Of a stretch of 64,000 nucleotides of DNA, positions 24,019 to 34,785 are shown piece after piece. The notes below the pieces were generated by a model. That model had not been told where the DNA came from. It saw only the letters and a program-made list of their open reading frames with translations, and made no database searches. This DNA comes from Plantago ovata (taxonomy: Eukaryota; Streptophyta; Magnoliopsida; Lamiales; Plantaginaceae): the NCBI GenBank assembly GCA_028274465.1, contig CM051455.1, positions 92,202,365 to 92,266,364 on the forward strand. Direction: 5' to 3'. Position 1 is the stretch's first letter; each line of letters starts with the position of its first letter. The position numbers and the translations under genes were made by a program.

Positions 24019-25181
24019 GCTAAGACGAGTCGAGCCAACGACTTTTAAACGAAGGCGCTTCTCCGGAGGCAACCCGAGGTTTAGGTAATTGCATATAGAT
24101 TAGAAGCACGTTTAAAGTTTTGTTTCGTTGTTTAGATAAGGTTTTTGGGGTGAAAATTTAGCAAAAGTTGAAAAAAAATGGATTTGGGAGCTTCAGGTCC
24201 CAAGCGAACCGCTTGGAAAGCCCAAGCGGTCCGCTTGGATTTCCAGTAAGAATTCAATTCTTATTGGAAATCCAAGCGAAGCGCTTGGCACCCCCAAGCG
24301 GTCCGCTTGAATTTCCAGTAAGAATGAAAATTCTTACTGGAAATGCAAGTGGAGCGCTTGGGAGTTCCCAAGCGGACCGCTTGCCAAGCGCTTCACTTGG
24401 GACGCCCAAGCGCTTCGCTTGGCTTTCCTTAAGAAAGCTAAGCGGGGCACTTGAGATTCAAAGCCCCCCACTTTGTTTTTTCCTCCATTGCCGATTTAGC
24501 ACCCCAAAAATCTCAATCTCTCTCAATTCTCCACCAATTCTTGCAATCTTTTGCATTTTACAAAGCCTATCACCCCCTCTATCATCTAAACCGATCAAAT
24601 TCACGTTTGAAGCATCCATAACAAGGAATCAAAGGTACCTCTCATGAACCCTAACTTTCTTGAATTTGAGATTTTATCTTAATTAGCTTCAATTGTGTTA
24701 TGCATTGGTGAATTAGAGTTTGATAATGATTATTGAGCATGTTTCTTACTAGATGTGATGTCTAAATTCGAATTTTGCTCCTCTTGATTTATGATGAACT
24801 CTAGTGCTCGAATTTTTGCTATGTAATTGTTTGATGATTGTTAGCCTTGAATTTGAGTTATGTTATGATTCGAATTTTTGCTATGTAATTGTTTGATGAT
24901 TGTTAGTCTTGAATTTGAGTTATGTTATGATTATGGTGATGTTGTGATTGCATGAGAATGTGTTGGATTGGTTGGGTAATTTAATTGGAGAGTTTGTTTG
25001 CTTGGTTTAGATTCATATGGATTTATCGTAACGAAGTGTTAAAGCTTCTCGATTTGTTCATATGAACTTTAGCAAGCCTTCAAACTCACCATGAGATTAC
25101 TTGAGTGAGTATTGGAGTCTAGGAGTCGAGTCTAAGTCTCATTGTCTCTTGAAGTTATCTAATAAGATTTTTCTAGGTACA
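24019..25181 (+). other. Element A spacer: palindrome array and intron before ORF2
   Basis: This region holds no pol gene. From about 24195 to 24440 it is packed with palindromes of CAAGCGGTCCGCTTGG and CCAAGCGAAGCGCTTGG type. A likely intron follows at 24635-25176 (GTACCTCTC...TTTTTCTAG, 542 bp), directly before GTACA and the ORF2 start codon. E has a matching intron of 544 bp, which supports a spliced ORF2 message. A ~55-bp direct repeat around GAATTTTTGCTATG lies at 24808-24928. Confidence 0.6.
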
Positions 25182-26445
25182 ATGGCATCAAGAAGATCCA
25201 AGAGATCAAGGGGAGAAGGGACATCGAGTGCCCAACAAACGGCCAAACCCGGAGAGCATCGCCAATCGGGGAGGGCAAGGCAATTCGAAGCGAGTTTCCA
25301 TGCCCACAAGCACACGTACATCTCTGAGAGGAGCATTCGCTTCACGGCTGGTGAGAGCCAGTTGGATGGTGCCAAATTGGGACCAAGCAGTAGTGGAGGA
25401 TTTCTACATTGCCTTCACGGACTACAATGAACGGACCGGTGAGGTTCCAGTCCGCGGTGTTGGGGTCGAGTTTACTCCTTTGAGCATCACTAGCTTCATC
25501 ATGCGATTGGATAGGCCACTGACGCGGGATCCAAACCGCCGGCCTGCAATCCACGAGAGATTTGATCCCTCGGAGCTCTATGTCTACGACCGGGAGTCTG
25601 ATCACTACCCCATGGAGGTACTGAATGGCATTACCGTGGACGATTATGAATTGCCTGATGAGCCACCCCGGATTTTGCGCCACAACGATCTCACATTCGA
25701 GGCAAGGATGATGTTGAAGTTCGTTCAAGCCAATCTGATTCCTAGCACACATGATTCCGAGGTCCAGTCCTATTACGGAGTCTTAGTCCATGCTCTCTTG
25801 CATGATTTGCCTCTCACTCCTGGCATCGTCATCTTCGAGGAATTCAAGCGCCGCCGTAATGCAAACCGGAAGCTTGCCTTTGGTAACTTGATCACGGCCG
25901 TGTGCAAGGAGGCCGGAGTTCCCGACCTCGTACTGGACAAGAAGCCGAAGAAATCCATCAACATTGATACGTACAATGAGATGTACGGGACTTGGTGCGC
26001 TCAGCAAGGAGAACCCATGCAACCGAGGGTTACGCGCCATGTGACACCTCCTCCACCTCCGCCTACGGCCGGACAAGGAAGCTTCGACTTCTCGGGGTTC
26101 AACCAGATCTTGGTCGATTAGTTTGGTAGCTTCCAAACCACCATGTTGGAGGCTCAGTCGACCCAGATTACCGAGCAATTTTGAGGATTTGAGGAGCGCG
26201 AAGTCAAGAGGTGGGAGGACTTCCGTGTGATGGAGGAGCAGCGTTGGGATGATTACCAGGGGGGTGTAGATCAGCGTTGGGAAGCCGCTCGAGCAGAGGA
26301 CACTAGGAGTTGGAGAGCCCACCAGGAGGAGATGATGAACCGCCATGATGCCTTAGCTCGCCGAATTCCGGGGTACCCTTTCTATGATCAGACCGGTGGT
26401 AGTGGGAGTGACTTTCCTAACACCCCCGACGACCCCTACTCCTAG
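25182..26445 (+). pseudogene. Element A ORF2, putative plant transposon protein, broken
   Basis: Homologous in layout to D ORF2. The likely start is the ATG at 25182 (MASRRSKRSRGEG, basic), but the main frame runs from about 25228, so a frameshift lies between them. The core has VVEDFYIAFTDYN, VPVRGVGVEFTP and ARMMLKFVQANLIPSTHDS, then a TPPPPPPTAGQG linker and an Arg/Trp/Gln-rich helical tail (RWEAARAEDTRSWRAHQEE). Two in-frame stops interrupt the tail: TAG at 26119-26121 and TGA at 26182-26184, both one C-to-T change from a sense codon. Function unknown. Confidence 0.75.
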
Positions 26446-28347
26446 AGACACCAGCCGACAGGGGCCACATTTATCGGTAGTATTTGTATATTATCGTTAT
26501 TTTGGCTCGTTTACTATTGTTGGTTGAAACTCTTTCCATTTCGATTTGGTTGTATGATGTTATGACTTTTGACTCTTGTAGTCTTTATTTTCTTTTGTAG
26601 TTGTGGCCTGTGTGCCTTTTGTCGTGATTAGTTTAGTCGAGTTTTTGTCTTGGTGCCTTAGGTGAGTAAGATAGGAAAAAAACATCGAAAATCTGGAAAC
26701 AGGGCCAAGCGGTCCGCTTCAAATTCCAGGAAGTTTTGCAACTTCCTGGAAATTCAAGCGGAGCGCCTGGAGCCTCCCAATCGGTCCGCTTGGACCCTGT
26801 ACCCAGATTTTCCTCGTTTTTCCATTCTTCTCACCTTTGCGCACCCGTTTTCACTTGTTTCTTCAGTCCTTTCAGGTACTACTCTTATATAGGAGATCGG
26901 ACACGAACCTTTATCTCAGGGAAGTGTACTTTCAATCCAATGTTTCCTTTTCATACAACTTTTCTTTGCTCGAGGACGAGCAAAAGTTTAGGTTTGGGGA
27001 GGGGGTATTGGATTTTCAGTACTATATGCTTGTGTGGTTCGTACATGCCTGATTTTACTCAAGTTCATGTGATTTGTCGTGTTTTTTCAAATTTTTGCAT
27101 GCATATCATCCCTAGATTAGTTGTTGCACGTTGTTGTGTGTGGAGTTTATTGCCAAGTCTTTTGAACATTTTAATTGAGTAGACTAAGTGTTTATGACCA
27201 TTGATCATATGTTGCATCACTTTGCAAGTAGTTTGAGGCTTGTCTCGCTTGGTTTGTCACATTCGCTTGTGCACTAGTTAAGCTTAGTAGTCTCGACATC
27301 ACCTTGAGTGGTGTTTCTTCTGCTGCGGTTCACGATGGCCTTATGAAATGATGCATGTTAGAGTCTATGGTTGTAACCCGTGTAATTATGTATGTAAGAG
27401 GCGACAAGTTCTTCACCTCGATTATAGATTGCCAAATGCCTAGGAAGGAGGTAGTGTGAGGTGTGCGATTCCTTGTATTAAACCTATTCTATCGAATATG
27501 TTTGGGGAGGGGGTTGCTTCGTTGACCTTGTCTTTCGTCTTTGAGTCGTTGTAAAGTTTCCTTTTCTTTTTTTTTTCTTTTTTTGTTTTGTGTCCCAACC
27601 TATTCTTTCGAATAGGTTTGGCGAGGTGTTTTTGACACTTAGTACTGCTGCTTGCCCCTATATAAAAGAAAAAAAAAAGGGAGAAAAAGAAAAGAAGAAA
27701 AAAAAAAAGAAAAGAAAAAAGAAAAGAGAAAATAAAGAATAAGACCCAAAAGCAAAAGAAGGGTCGTTGCAAGCCAAAAGCAGTCTAGTAAAGTGTCAAG
27801 TGTCATGTAAATATTTGTTATTGAAGTGCCGAGTTGTAAATTCTATCTTTCGTTTCGTGTCGCCTTTGTCCAAGGCCTGTTCTTGACCACCCTCGTCTTG
27901 CTATTCAAGAAGTGGTTGAAAGAGGCTCATTCTTGAGAGTCTGGGTAGAATAGGGGAGTGTTATCTTTCTAAGGGAACCCTCCTTCGTTTGATGAGAACC
28001 AGTATTGGTTCGCCCTCTCTTGAGGAAAAGTCTCGCTTGGTGAACAGAAGTAAGTCCTCGGTTTCATAGGCACGGGGCAATTGTAGTATGATAACATGCA
28101 TCATTGTGTCGTCACTGACCAGGTCCAGGTAGAAGATGTTACGTGAGACTCCTTTGTTTAACCAAGTGCACTTGAGAATGTGTATATTCGCAATCGAGGC
28201 ATACTTCAACCTATTTGCATGTCATGCTTATTTGGTTTTGTTCATAAGAATTTGGTAGATTCAATAGATTAGTTCACTTTACTTGGCATGAGACTCCTTT
28301 TGTGTTGAATTTAGGATAGTTTGTTGCTTGAGGACAAGCAAAGGTTT
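26446..28347 (+). other. Element A 3' untranslated region with hairpin/purine modules
   Basis: No gene is visible. A palindrome pair is at about 26700-26800. A first hairpin-plus-purine module is TTGCTCGaggaCGAGCAA (26966-26983), then GGTTTGGGGAGGGGGT (26991-27006). AACCTATTC-type hairpins are at 27481-27502 and 27597-27618, 116 bases apart, each running into TTTGG(G/C)GAGG. A purine-rich A/G tract spans about 27660-27735. The terminal hairpin TTGCTTGaggaCAAGCAA is at 28324-28341. Confidence 0.65.
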
Positions 28348-28360
28348 GGTTTGGGGAGTT
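28348..28360 (+). other. Element A polypurine tract
   Basis: GGTTTGGGGAGTT directly against the 3' LTR; primer site for plus-strand synthesis. Confidence 0.88.
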
Positions 28361-29727
28361 TGATGAACGTATTTTTGACGCGTTCATCTTGTCTTTTTTA
28401 CCTTCTTTTGCTATCTTCTAGCCTTGTTTTTTGGTTAGTTTTGTAGAATAGTGTCATGTTTTGTGTTTTCTGCATTTTCAGGCACTTAGGTACGAAACAA
28501 CGTTTTTGGAGCTAAAAACGAGCCTTTTTGATGGAAAAGATGGCCCCGTTGAAGTTCCCCAATCTCCGTGGCTTGTTCGTAAGTGTTTGAGTATCAATAA
28601 GCATCGAGAAGGATGAGTCCAAGGCACCCGAGGGCAAAAAGATTGAGTTTGAAGAAAAAAATCTGCCCAGGAGCCAAGCTAAGCGCCTGGAATAGTGAAG
28701 CGCTCCGCTTCAATTTCCAGGAGCTTTGGCACAGAAGCCAAGCGAAGCGCTTCGCTTGCCAAGCGCTCCGCTTGGCTTCTCCAAGCGGTCCGCTTGGCAG
28801 AGGTTACGTTTTCGGATTGTCCTTCTTAGATCTGATCTTTGATCATTTTTTGAATAACTGTAACTTCGTTTTGGAGATCTCCTAAGCCCCAAAACTCAGA
28901 GAAAACTCAGATTACATTGTATTTTAGCTTGGGATTCAAGGTATTGATTGGGATTCATCCTTTGTAATCATCTACGGAGAGGTTTTCTTTGCTTTCCACC
29001 GATTAGTGACAGCTTTGGTGGTAACTTGTATCATTCTCTTGTCTTGTAGTTTGATATGATGTATTCTGATTATTATTCATATGAATTGATGTCTATGTTG
29101 ATGAATATGAGTAGCTAAATCTTTTGTGTTGGTGGTAGAATGTAGAATATGCATGCTATGGGTTATGTTTATGCTTACATGAGATTGTGATTCAATCTTG
29201 CTGCAAATCCCTTCATATGATTCTTAGTTGCCTATAAAATATATTCGAATTGAGTATAGTGACAAACTCTTGGTCAATGAAAGCTATAGGATTGTATGTT
29301 AGAGATTTGCAGCATGCTAGATAAATGGTGTTGGTGACAAGCACCTCTAAAGTATTGATAGTGATCTTTTATGATGTGTGTCTTAAAGTTGCCTAGACGA
29401 GTTGCTTAGCAGACTTGATCGAAGGTTTTATGCACTGAACTTGTGAGCATATTCGTAACCCATGCATGTGTATTTGATTTCTACCACCAACCGTTTTCCA
29501 AGCTTGATTACATAAATCTGATTTCTCGTTGCTTTGTTCTAAAGAAAACGATTCTATCAACATTTGAAATCGTTGACTGAAATTACTAGCAAGAACCTCA
29601 AACAAAGCCACGTTAGGTCCCGAGAGAACGACACTCGGGGACAACTTGCCATTGCACTCTAGTTTGTGTAGTGATAAGTGTTCTTAGGCTTTTAAACAAA
29701 TTTAATTGGTGAAAAACGACATCATCA
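28361..29727 (+). repeat. Athila-type element A, 3' LTR
   Basis: 1367 bp, ends TGATGAACG...CATCATCA. It is shorter than the 5' LTR because one palindrome unit (around 28745), one GAGGGCCACCC-like unit (around 28630) and a few bases near 28855 are missing. Other mismatches are few, which points to a recent insertion. Confidence 0.92.
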
Positions 29728-29782
29728 ATTTGGCGCCGTTGCCGGGGACTTAACTCCTTTGGTTGGTGAAAAACGACATCAT
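29728..29782 (+). repeat. Extra PBS/leader plus LTR-tail remnant after A's 3' LTR
   Basis: Bases 29728-29768 repeat the 41 bases that normally follow the 5' LTR (21569-21609), including the full tRNA-Asp PBS. The sequence then jumps, at the shared word TTGGTG, back into the LTR tail (29763-29782, ending GACATCAT), and element D resumes at 29783. This is the trace of an LTR-leader-LTR arrangement that was later deleted. Confidence 0.8.
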
Positions 29783-30577
29783 CTAACAAGACATATATCA
29801 TGTAATTAGCAAAAATCTCAAATCATCAAACCAAGCCTAATTGAACATGTAATTGATAATGAATAACGAATCTAATCACATATAACATCAACCCATACAT
29901 CATACAAGCTTAATTGAAGCATAAATCAAAAAATCCCCAAATTGTAAAAATTAGGGTTCATGTGATAATACCTCAAATCTGGAAATTGAATGAGCTAGGA
30001 AGAAATTTGTTCGGATGGAAAGATAGAGCACGTAACGGGCTTCGATTGAAGCTAAAGAACACACAAAATGATGGAAGGATGAAAAGGTTATGAAGATTTG
30101 AAGGTTTTGTGAAAATGGAGGATTTTTTTGAGTTTAAGAGATGAAGAAGAAGTGAAATGAGGAGAAATGGGGGAGAACCCCGATTTTCTTCTCTGCCGGC
30201 CGTGGGGCGGTTCGCCCCACGCCTGGGGCGAACCGCCCCGTGCGGGGCGAATTGCCCCGCACGTCCGGAGCGCGCGCGCGCGCTCTTGACGTGGGGCGAT
30301 TCGCCCCCCACCTCCTGAGGCGGGAGACGATCGTTTTCGAATTAAAATGCGGTTTTTAGTCCCCGAAAACCATTTTCCTCAAAGAATCACTCGAAAAATC
30401 GCACTCGAACACAACATAAGCACATACGACACAGAAACGAACAAATTCACATATGAAAAGCAAATTGTTCAAGTATGAATGCATGCAATAAAGCGGTAAA
30501 GAAAGCGATAAAAAACCCTGGGTTGCCTCCCGGATAGCGCCATTGTTTAAAGTCTCTGACTCGACTCCTGTCTTCGC
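29783..30577 (-). other. Element D spacer between gag-protease and ORF2
   Basis: No pol gene. On the minus strand a GC palindrome array (GGGGCGAACCGCCCC type, about 30196-30315) is followed by a short AT-rich stretch and a splice-donor-like GAG|GTATTATCACATG at 29971. From there only 189 bases of intron-like sequence remain, ending in CTTGTTAG at 29783 beside A; A and E have about 540, so D probably lost part when A inserted. Also present is GCGCGCGCGCGCGC at about 30270. Confidence 0.55.
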
Positions 30578-32732
30578 CTAGCTTTTCTTTTTGAGGGTAC
30601 TAGACTTCCCACTCACGGATCTCCTTCTCATGCCTTGACCCAGCGAATAAGAATGAACATAGACATTAAGACAACTGTAATCAATAGTGTTAGAAGTATC
30701 AGGTGGATCAGGTGGATCGGATATGGCTTGCAACACATGTTGCTTGCCATCCACTTCAATAGTGCAAGTCCTTTGGTAGATGTCCATCACGGAGCGTAGC
30801 TTAGTAAAGAATGTTCGTCCTAAGAGTATGACATCCCCCGTTCCTGGTGCTGACACCGGCATAATTACAAAATTGGTGTAAACAGAGGCTTCACCAATCT
30901 TGACTAATACATTCTTTACAACGCCTTCGGGTTTCACAAGGGATCCATCCGCCAGTTGCACAATAGCCTTATGCACAGTTAGTTCTCCAAGGTTACTCTT
31001 CTCGAAAACATTCAAAGGGAGCACATTAGAGTAGGATCCTGTGTCTAGTGTGACTCGGACATCTTCAAGCTCCCCAATCCCGACCTTAACATCGAAACCT
31101 TGAGGGAGTGGCTCGGGATCCTCTTGCTCCTCTTCACTCTTGTTAGTACCAAGGTCCTTCTCTTCTTCTTCAGCTTGTGGGGGCATTTCCCTCGTGCAAA
31201 TCTCGCACTTAGAAACCTTCTTGATGGTGATTTCAACAGGTAGATCACCCACTAAGGTAATGGACATCGACTTCTCAGTGTTGCTAGGCAGCTTGCCTTG
31301 TTCCCTACTTGCTTCTCGGTCGATCAATTCTTGCATCTTTTGATGGGCAAGCCTAGTGCTCTCTTCCAACCTATCGAGCCTTGCCCTAGTCTTCTCGGAA
31401 TCTTCTTCATAACGTTTGAGAAAACTTTGTGTGTGATCGACCATCTTTTGCAAGTTCTCCATCAGTTGAGCCGACTTCGACTTCGGTGGCTCTTTCGGAG
31501 CGGGGTTTTCGCAGTGATCATTACCATAGTTTAGCCTACTACGGTCTTGGTTAGGTCCATAAGTTTGGTTAGCCGGTGCATATCCTTGATTGTTTCGGAA
31601 TCCCCTTCTCCAAAATCCACCTCGAGGATTCCTACCGTCTTGTCCGTAGCTAACTTCTTGAGTACCAAACTCCGTAGCAAAGGCTTCTTCTTCGCCTCCT
31701 CGAGCCCAGTTGCCATCATCGTATGCCAGCTCCGATCTACACATATGAGCCCCATGCCCATAGTTCTTGCATATTCGGCATACTTCGTTTGAAACAGTTG
31801 TTCCGGTGGCGCTCTTGAGGACTTGCTTCAATTCGTTGGTAATGCACTCGAATTGATCCCCATTCCCCCTATACATAGGGGCTTCTTGAGTCGGTGGAGC
31901 TTCAGGTCCACGTCTCCTAACCATTGCCCTTGGGTCCTTGAACTGCGAACCCTTAGCAAGCCTTTCGAAAACTGCCCAGACGGCTTCTGCGGTTCCTCCC
32001 AAATATTGCCTCGGCATTGGAAATCCACCACTTGTTGGTTCTCGAAGGTTAGTCCATTGTAGAAGTGTTGGACTAGGTCGGAAAGTTCAAAACCATGGTG
32101 AGGGCACTTGTTTGTGAGATCTTGGAACCTCTCAAACGCGGTGTAGATGGTCTCATCATAGTCCTGCTTGAATCTAGTGATTTGCGCCTTTAGCGCGGTA
32201 GTCAAGGTGTGAGGGAAGTATTTCTCCATGAAAGCTGAAAAAACCTTCTCCCAAGTGTCCAGCGAGCCTACTGGTAGAGAACTCAACCATGACTTGGCTC
32301 TGTCGCCAAGTCCCATAGCAAAAACCTTCATCCTCAACTCATCCGTTGTTATGTCAGCTCCGGGTCGTGGGAGTTGGTTGACGAAATCATCGATATCGTG
32401 CAAGTACCCCATCACATCTTCCCTTGATAAGCCATAGAACCTCGGAAGTTGTTGGAATGCGTGGTTCTTGATCTCCAGATCTCGAGTTGCAGACGAAAGA
32501 ACAATCGTCGGTCCCCTCATACGATCCTTGGTGGGTTGAACCCATGCCTTCAGTGGTCTAGCTTCTGCCATTCCGTCGATTTCCTTGAAAATACTGAGTA
32601 GAGATTCAGAGAAATCGGTATCCTCTATTTCCTCTAGTGCGCGCCTTTCAAGTAGTCGCCTTCTTTGGTGGTAGACTCTGTCGATCTCAGCAATTCAGCA
32701 AGCGGTGTTCCTGCAGAACGTGTATGCGGCAT
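30578..32732 (-). pseudogene. Element D gag-protease, frameshifted
   Basis: A close relative of E's gag (60390-62417). The start codon complement is at 32730-32732 (MPHTRSAG). A 4-base loss near 32690 breaks the frame early. The gag core is open over 32571-31998 (RDLEIKNHAFQQLPRFYGL, AKSWLSSL, CPHHGFELSDLVQHFYNGL), then a 1-base loss near 31996 shifts it again. The rest stays open to the stop at 30578: CCHC knuckle (CRICKNYGHGAHMC), coiled-coil linker, acidic stretch, and protease with TLDTGSYSNV. Role as for A gag-protease; this copy is not functional as read. Confidence 0.88.
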
Positions 32733-32855
32733 ACACTATCTGTAACAGACTAGGAAAGCAGTATCAGAGAGAGATTAAAAGGAAAACTAAAACTAGTAGA
32801 ATTAGGAATCTAAAGCTGTAAATATAAACAAATTAAACATACAAAAGGAGTATAG
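32733..32855 (-). other. Element D leader between PBS and gag
   Basis: A short AT-rich leader with no gene. It corresponds to the ~140-base leader after the PBS in E. Confidence 0.6.
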
Positions 32856-32873
32856 TCCCCGGCAACGGCGCCA
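32856..32873 (-). other. Primer-binding site for tRNA-Asp, element D
   Basis: The minus strand reads TGGCGCCGTTGCCGGGGA, a perfect tRNA-Asp 3' end complement, three bases inside the 5' LTR. Confidence 0.94.
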
Positions 32874-32876
32874 ATT

Positions 32877-34187
32877 TGATGAACCGCGGATGTCGTGCTC
32901 CGAATTCAATCAAATAATATTTGTAATTTAGCCAAAGGCAATCCACAATTACAACGAAAACCGTAGTGTAGTAGTAGAATGACTCGAGTGTCGTTCTCTC
33001 AGGACTATAACTAGCTTTATCTATTTAACAAGAGAATATAAACAACAGACAGATAGCAAAGGGGTTTTTCTAACAGATAATGGAGATTGGTGATAGTATG
33101 ATCCTTCAAAGCATAACGGATCGATAATCATGCATAAATTCCTCGGTCTTGCATAGAGATCTTTGAATCAATCTAGTGTCCTGTTGCAATTATTAAGCAC
33201 TACGAAGATAATTGGTCTGACAAGTCAATCACTATTGTCCTAATGTGTTCCGTAATTATTCAACACTACGAAGATAAACTCGCGTCCAGGTCGACAAGTG
33301 TCCAATTGTGCATAATAATTAATACAACATACGAGAATTTAGGCTGTGCCTGATCAACGAAATAAAGCAATGACACGGAGTATAATGCGCGATATAGCCA
33401 ATGGCATGATTATCTTCCCTTCGCTAAGAATTCACATACTACCACCAACGATAAGTTTAGCTACTCATAATAGGCATGCAATCAACAGAAATCATAGAAG
33501 AAAACATATTGAAAGATATATAAAGTAAGTAGATTAAACTGTAAGATACAAGTTACCGAAGGTTGTCAATCTCCGAAGAATTGTGATCCTACAAGCTCCA
33601 ATCTGCTACGAAAAAGTGTCCCCTAAGCTATGAACTCCCAGGACAGGCCCCGGGAAGTTCCTACCTAAAACTACAGAGAGAGGTGAGAAAGTAGGTCTGG
33701 AAAAGTATGATTTTCGGAGAAAACTGAGCAACTATATATAGGCCTCGAATTATTGTGGGGCGGTTCACCCCAAACGCGCGGCGGTTCGCCCGGTGTGGGG
33801 CGGTTCGCCCCACCTCTGCGGCGGTTCGCCCGGAGAGAAATTCGCGGAATTCCGCGTTTTCGACGCGTTTTTGGATTTCTTCCCCTTTTCGGACTCGGTT
33901 TCTGACTTCTAGTAGCCTTCTAACCTCCAGATTCGGCCCCTAGACTTCAAATCCTATCCGGAAACCTTCAGATACTCCAAATAGTCTTCTGGAACACCAA
34001 TTCCTTGTCAACTTCAATATATTTGCCCGGAAATCCTCGAATTTCAACCAAAACCTGTAAAATAAAATCTAAAGGGAAACGTGACACTATTCTAATAAAA
34101 TGCATTAAAATATAGCTAAATTAACATAGAGGATAGCTAAAATAGGTGAAAAAGACTCGAATGAAAGTGTAAAATACACATTCATCA
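32877..34187 (-). repeat. Athila element D, 5' LTR
   Basis: 1311 bp. The TATA box is at 33732-33741, with palindromes at 33756-33835 just upstream of it in sense. It is flanked on the right by CTAGG (34188-34192), matching the left flank of D. It is closest to the second tandem copy of the 3' LTR. Confidence 0.94.
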
Positions 34188-34785
34188 CTAGGCTTCACCA
34201 CTCGCTCGAGAATTTTCTTAATCTGACGGTTGGTAACTTCAACTTGTCCCGAAGTCTGTGGATGATATGGCGTAGCAACACTATGGGTGACATCGTACTT
34301 CTTAAGAAGAGAAGCAAAGGTTCTGCTGACGAAGTGCGAACCTCCATCACTAATGATTGTCCTAGGACATCCAAATCTAGAAAAGATCACATCCTTTAAG
34401 AACTTCGTAACAACTGCGGCATCATTCTTTCTTGTGGGAATCGCTTCAACCCACTTCGTCACATAATCCACCGCGATGAGAATGTATTCGTAACCCCCAC
34501 TTGATGGAAACGGTCCCATGAAATCAATGCCCCATACGTCAAAAGGATCGACCACTAGATTCCCTTGAAGGGGCATTTCCTCCTTCTTGCCAATATTACC
34601 CCCTCGTTGACATGGGTCACAATTTTTCACAAAACTTCGAGCATCTTGGTGCAAACTTGGCCAGAAAAATCCCGCTTGTAGCACCTTACGAGCCGTTTTA
34701 ATGCCACTATAGTGTCCGCCGCAATGAAGCTCATGGCAATGACTCGGCACATTTTGTTGCTCTTCTTGCGGAATGCACCTTCTCA
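34188..34785 (-). pseudogene. Element C integrase, zinc-binding and catalytic domains
   Basis: Minus strand. An HHCC zinc region ([10 protein letters not shown]...CDPCQ) is followed by the catalytic core with all three acidic residues in place: D in [11 protein letters not shown] in [10 protein letters not shown] and E in [11 protein letters not shown]. This wording is typical of Athila integrases. The gene is cut at 34188 by element D, and the C-terminal domain continues at 15470-16025. It joins RNase H upstream through a frameshift near 34790. The catalytic core itself looks undamaged. Confidence 0.9.

Noticed and set aside
24195..24440. Possible CRISPR-like or satellite array
   Set aside because: Units are short self-complementary words with irregular spacing and no conserved repeat plus unique spacers; the context is a plant retrotransposon.
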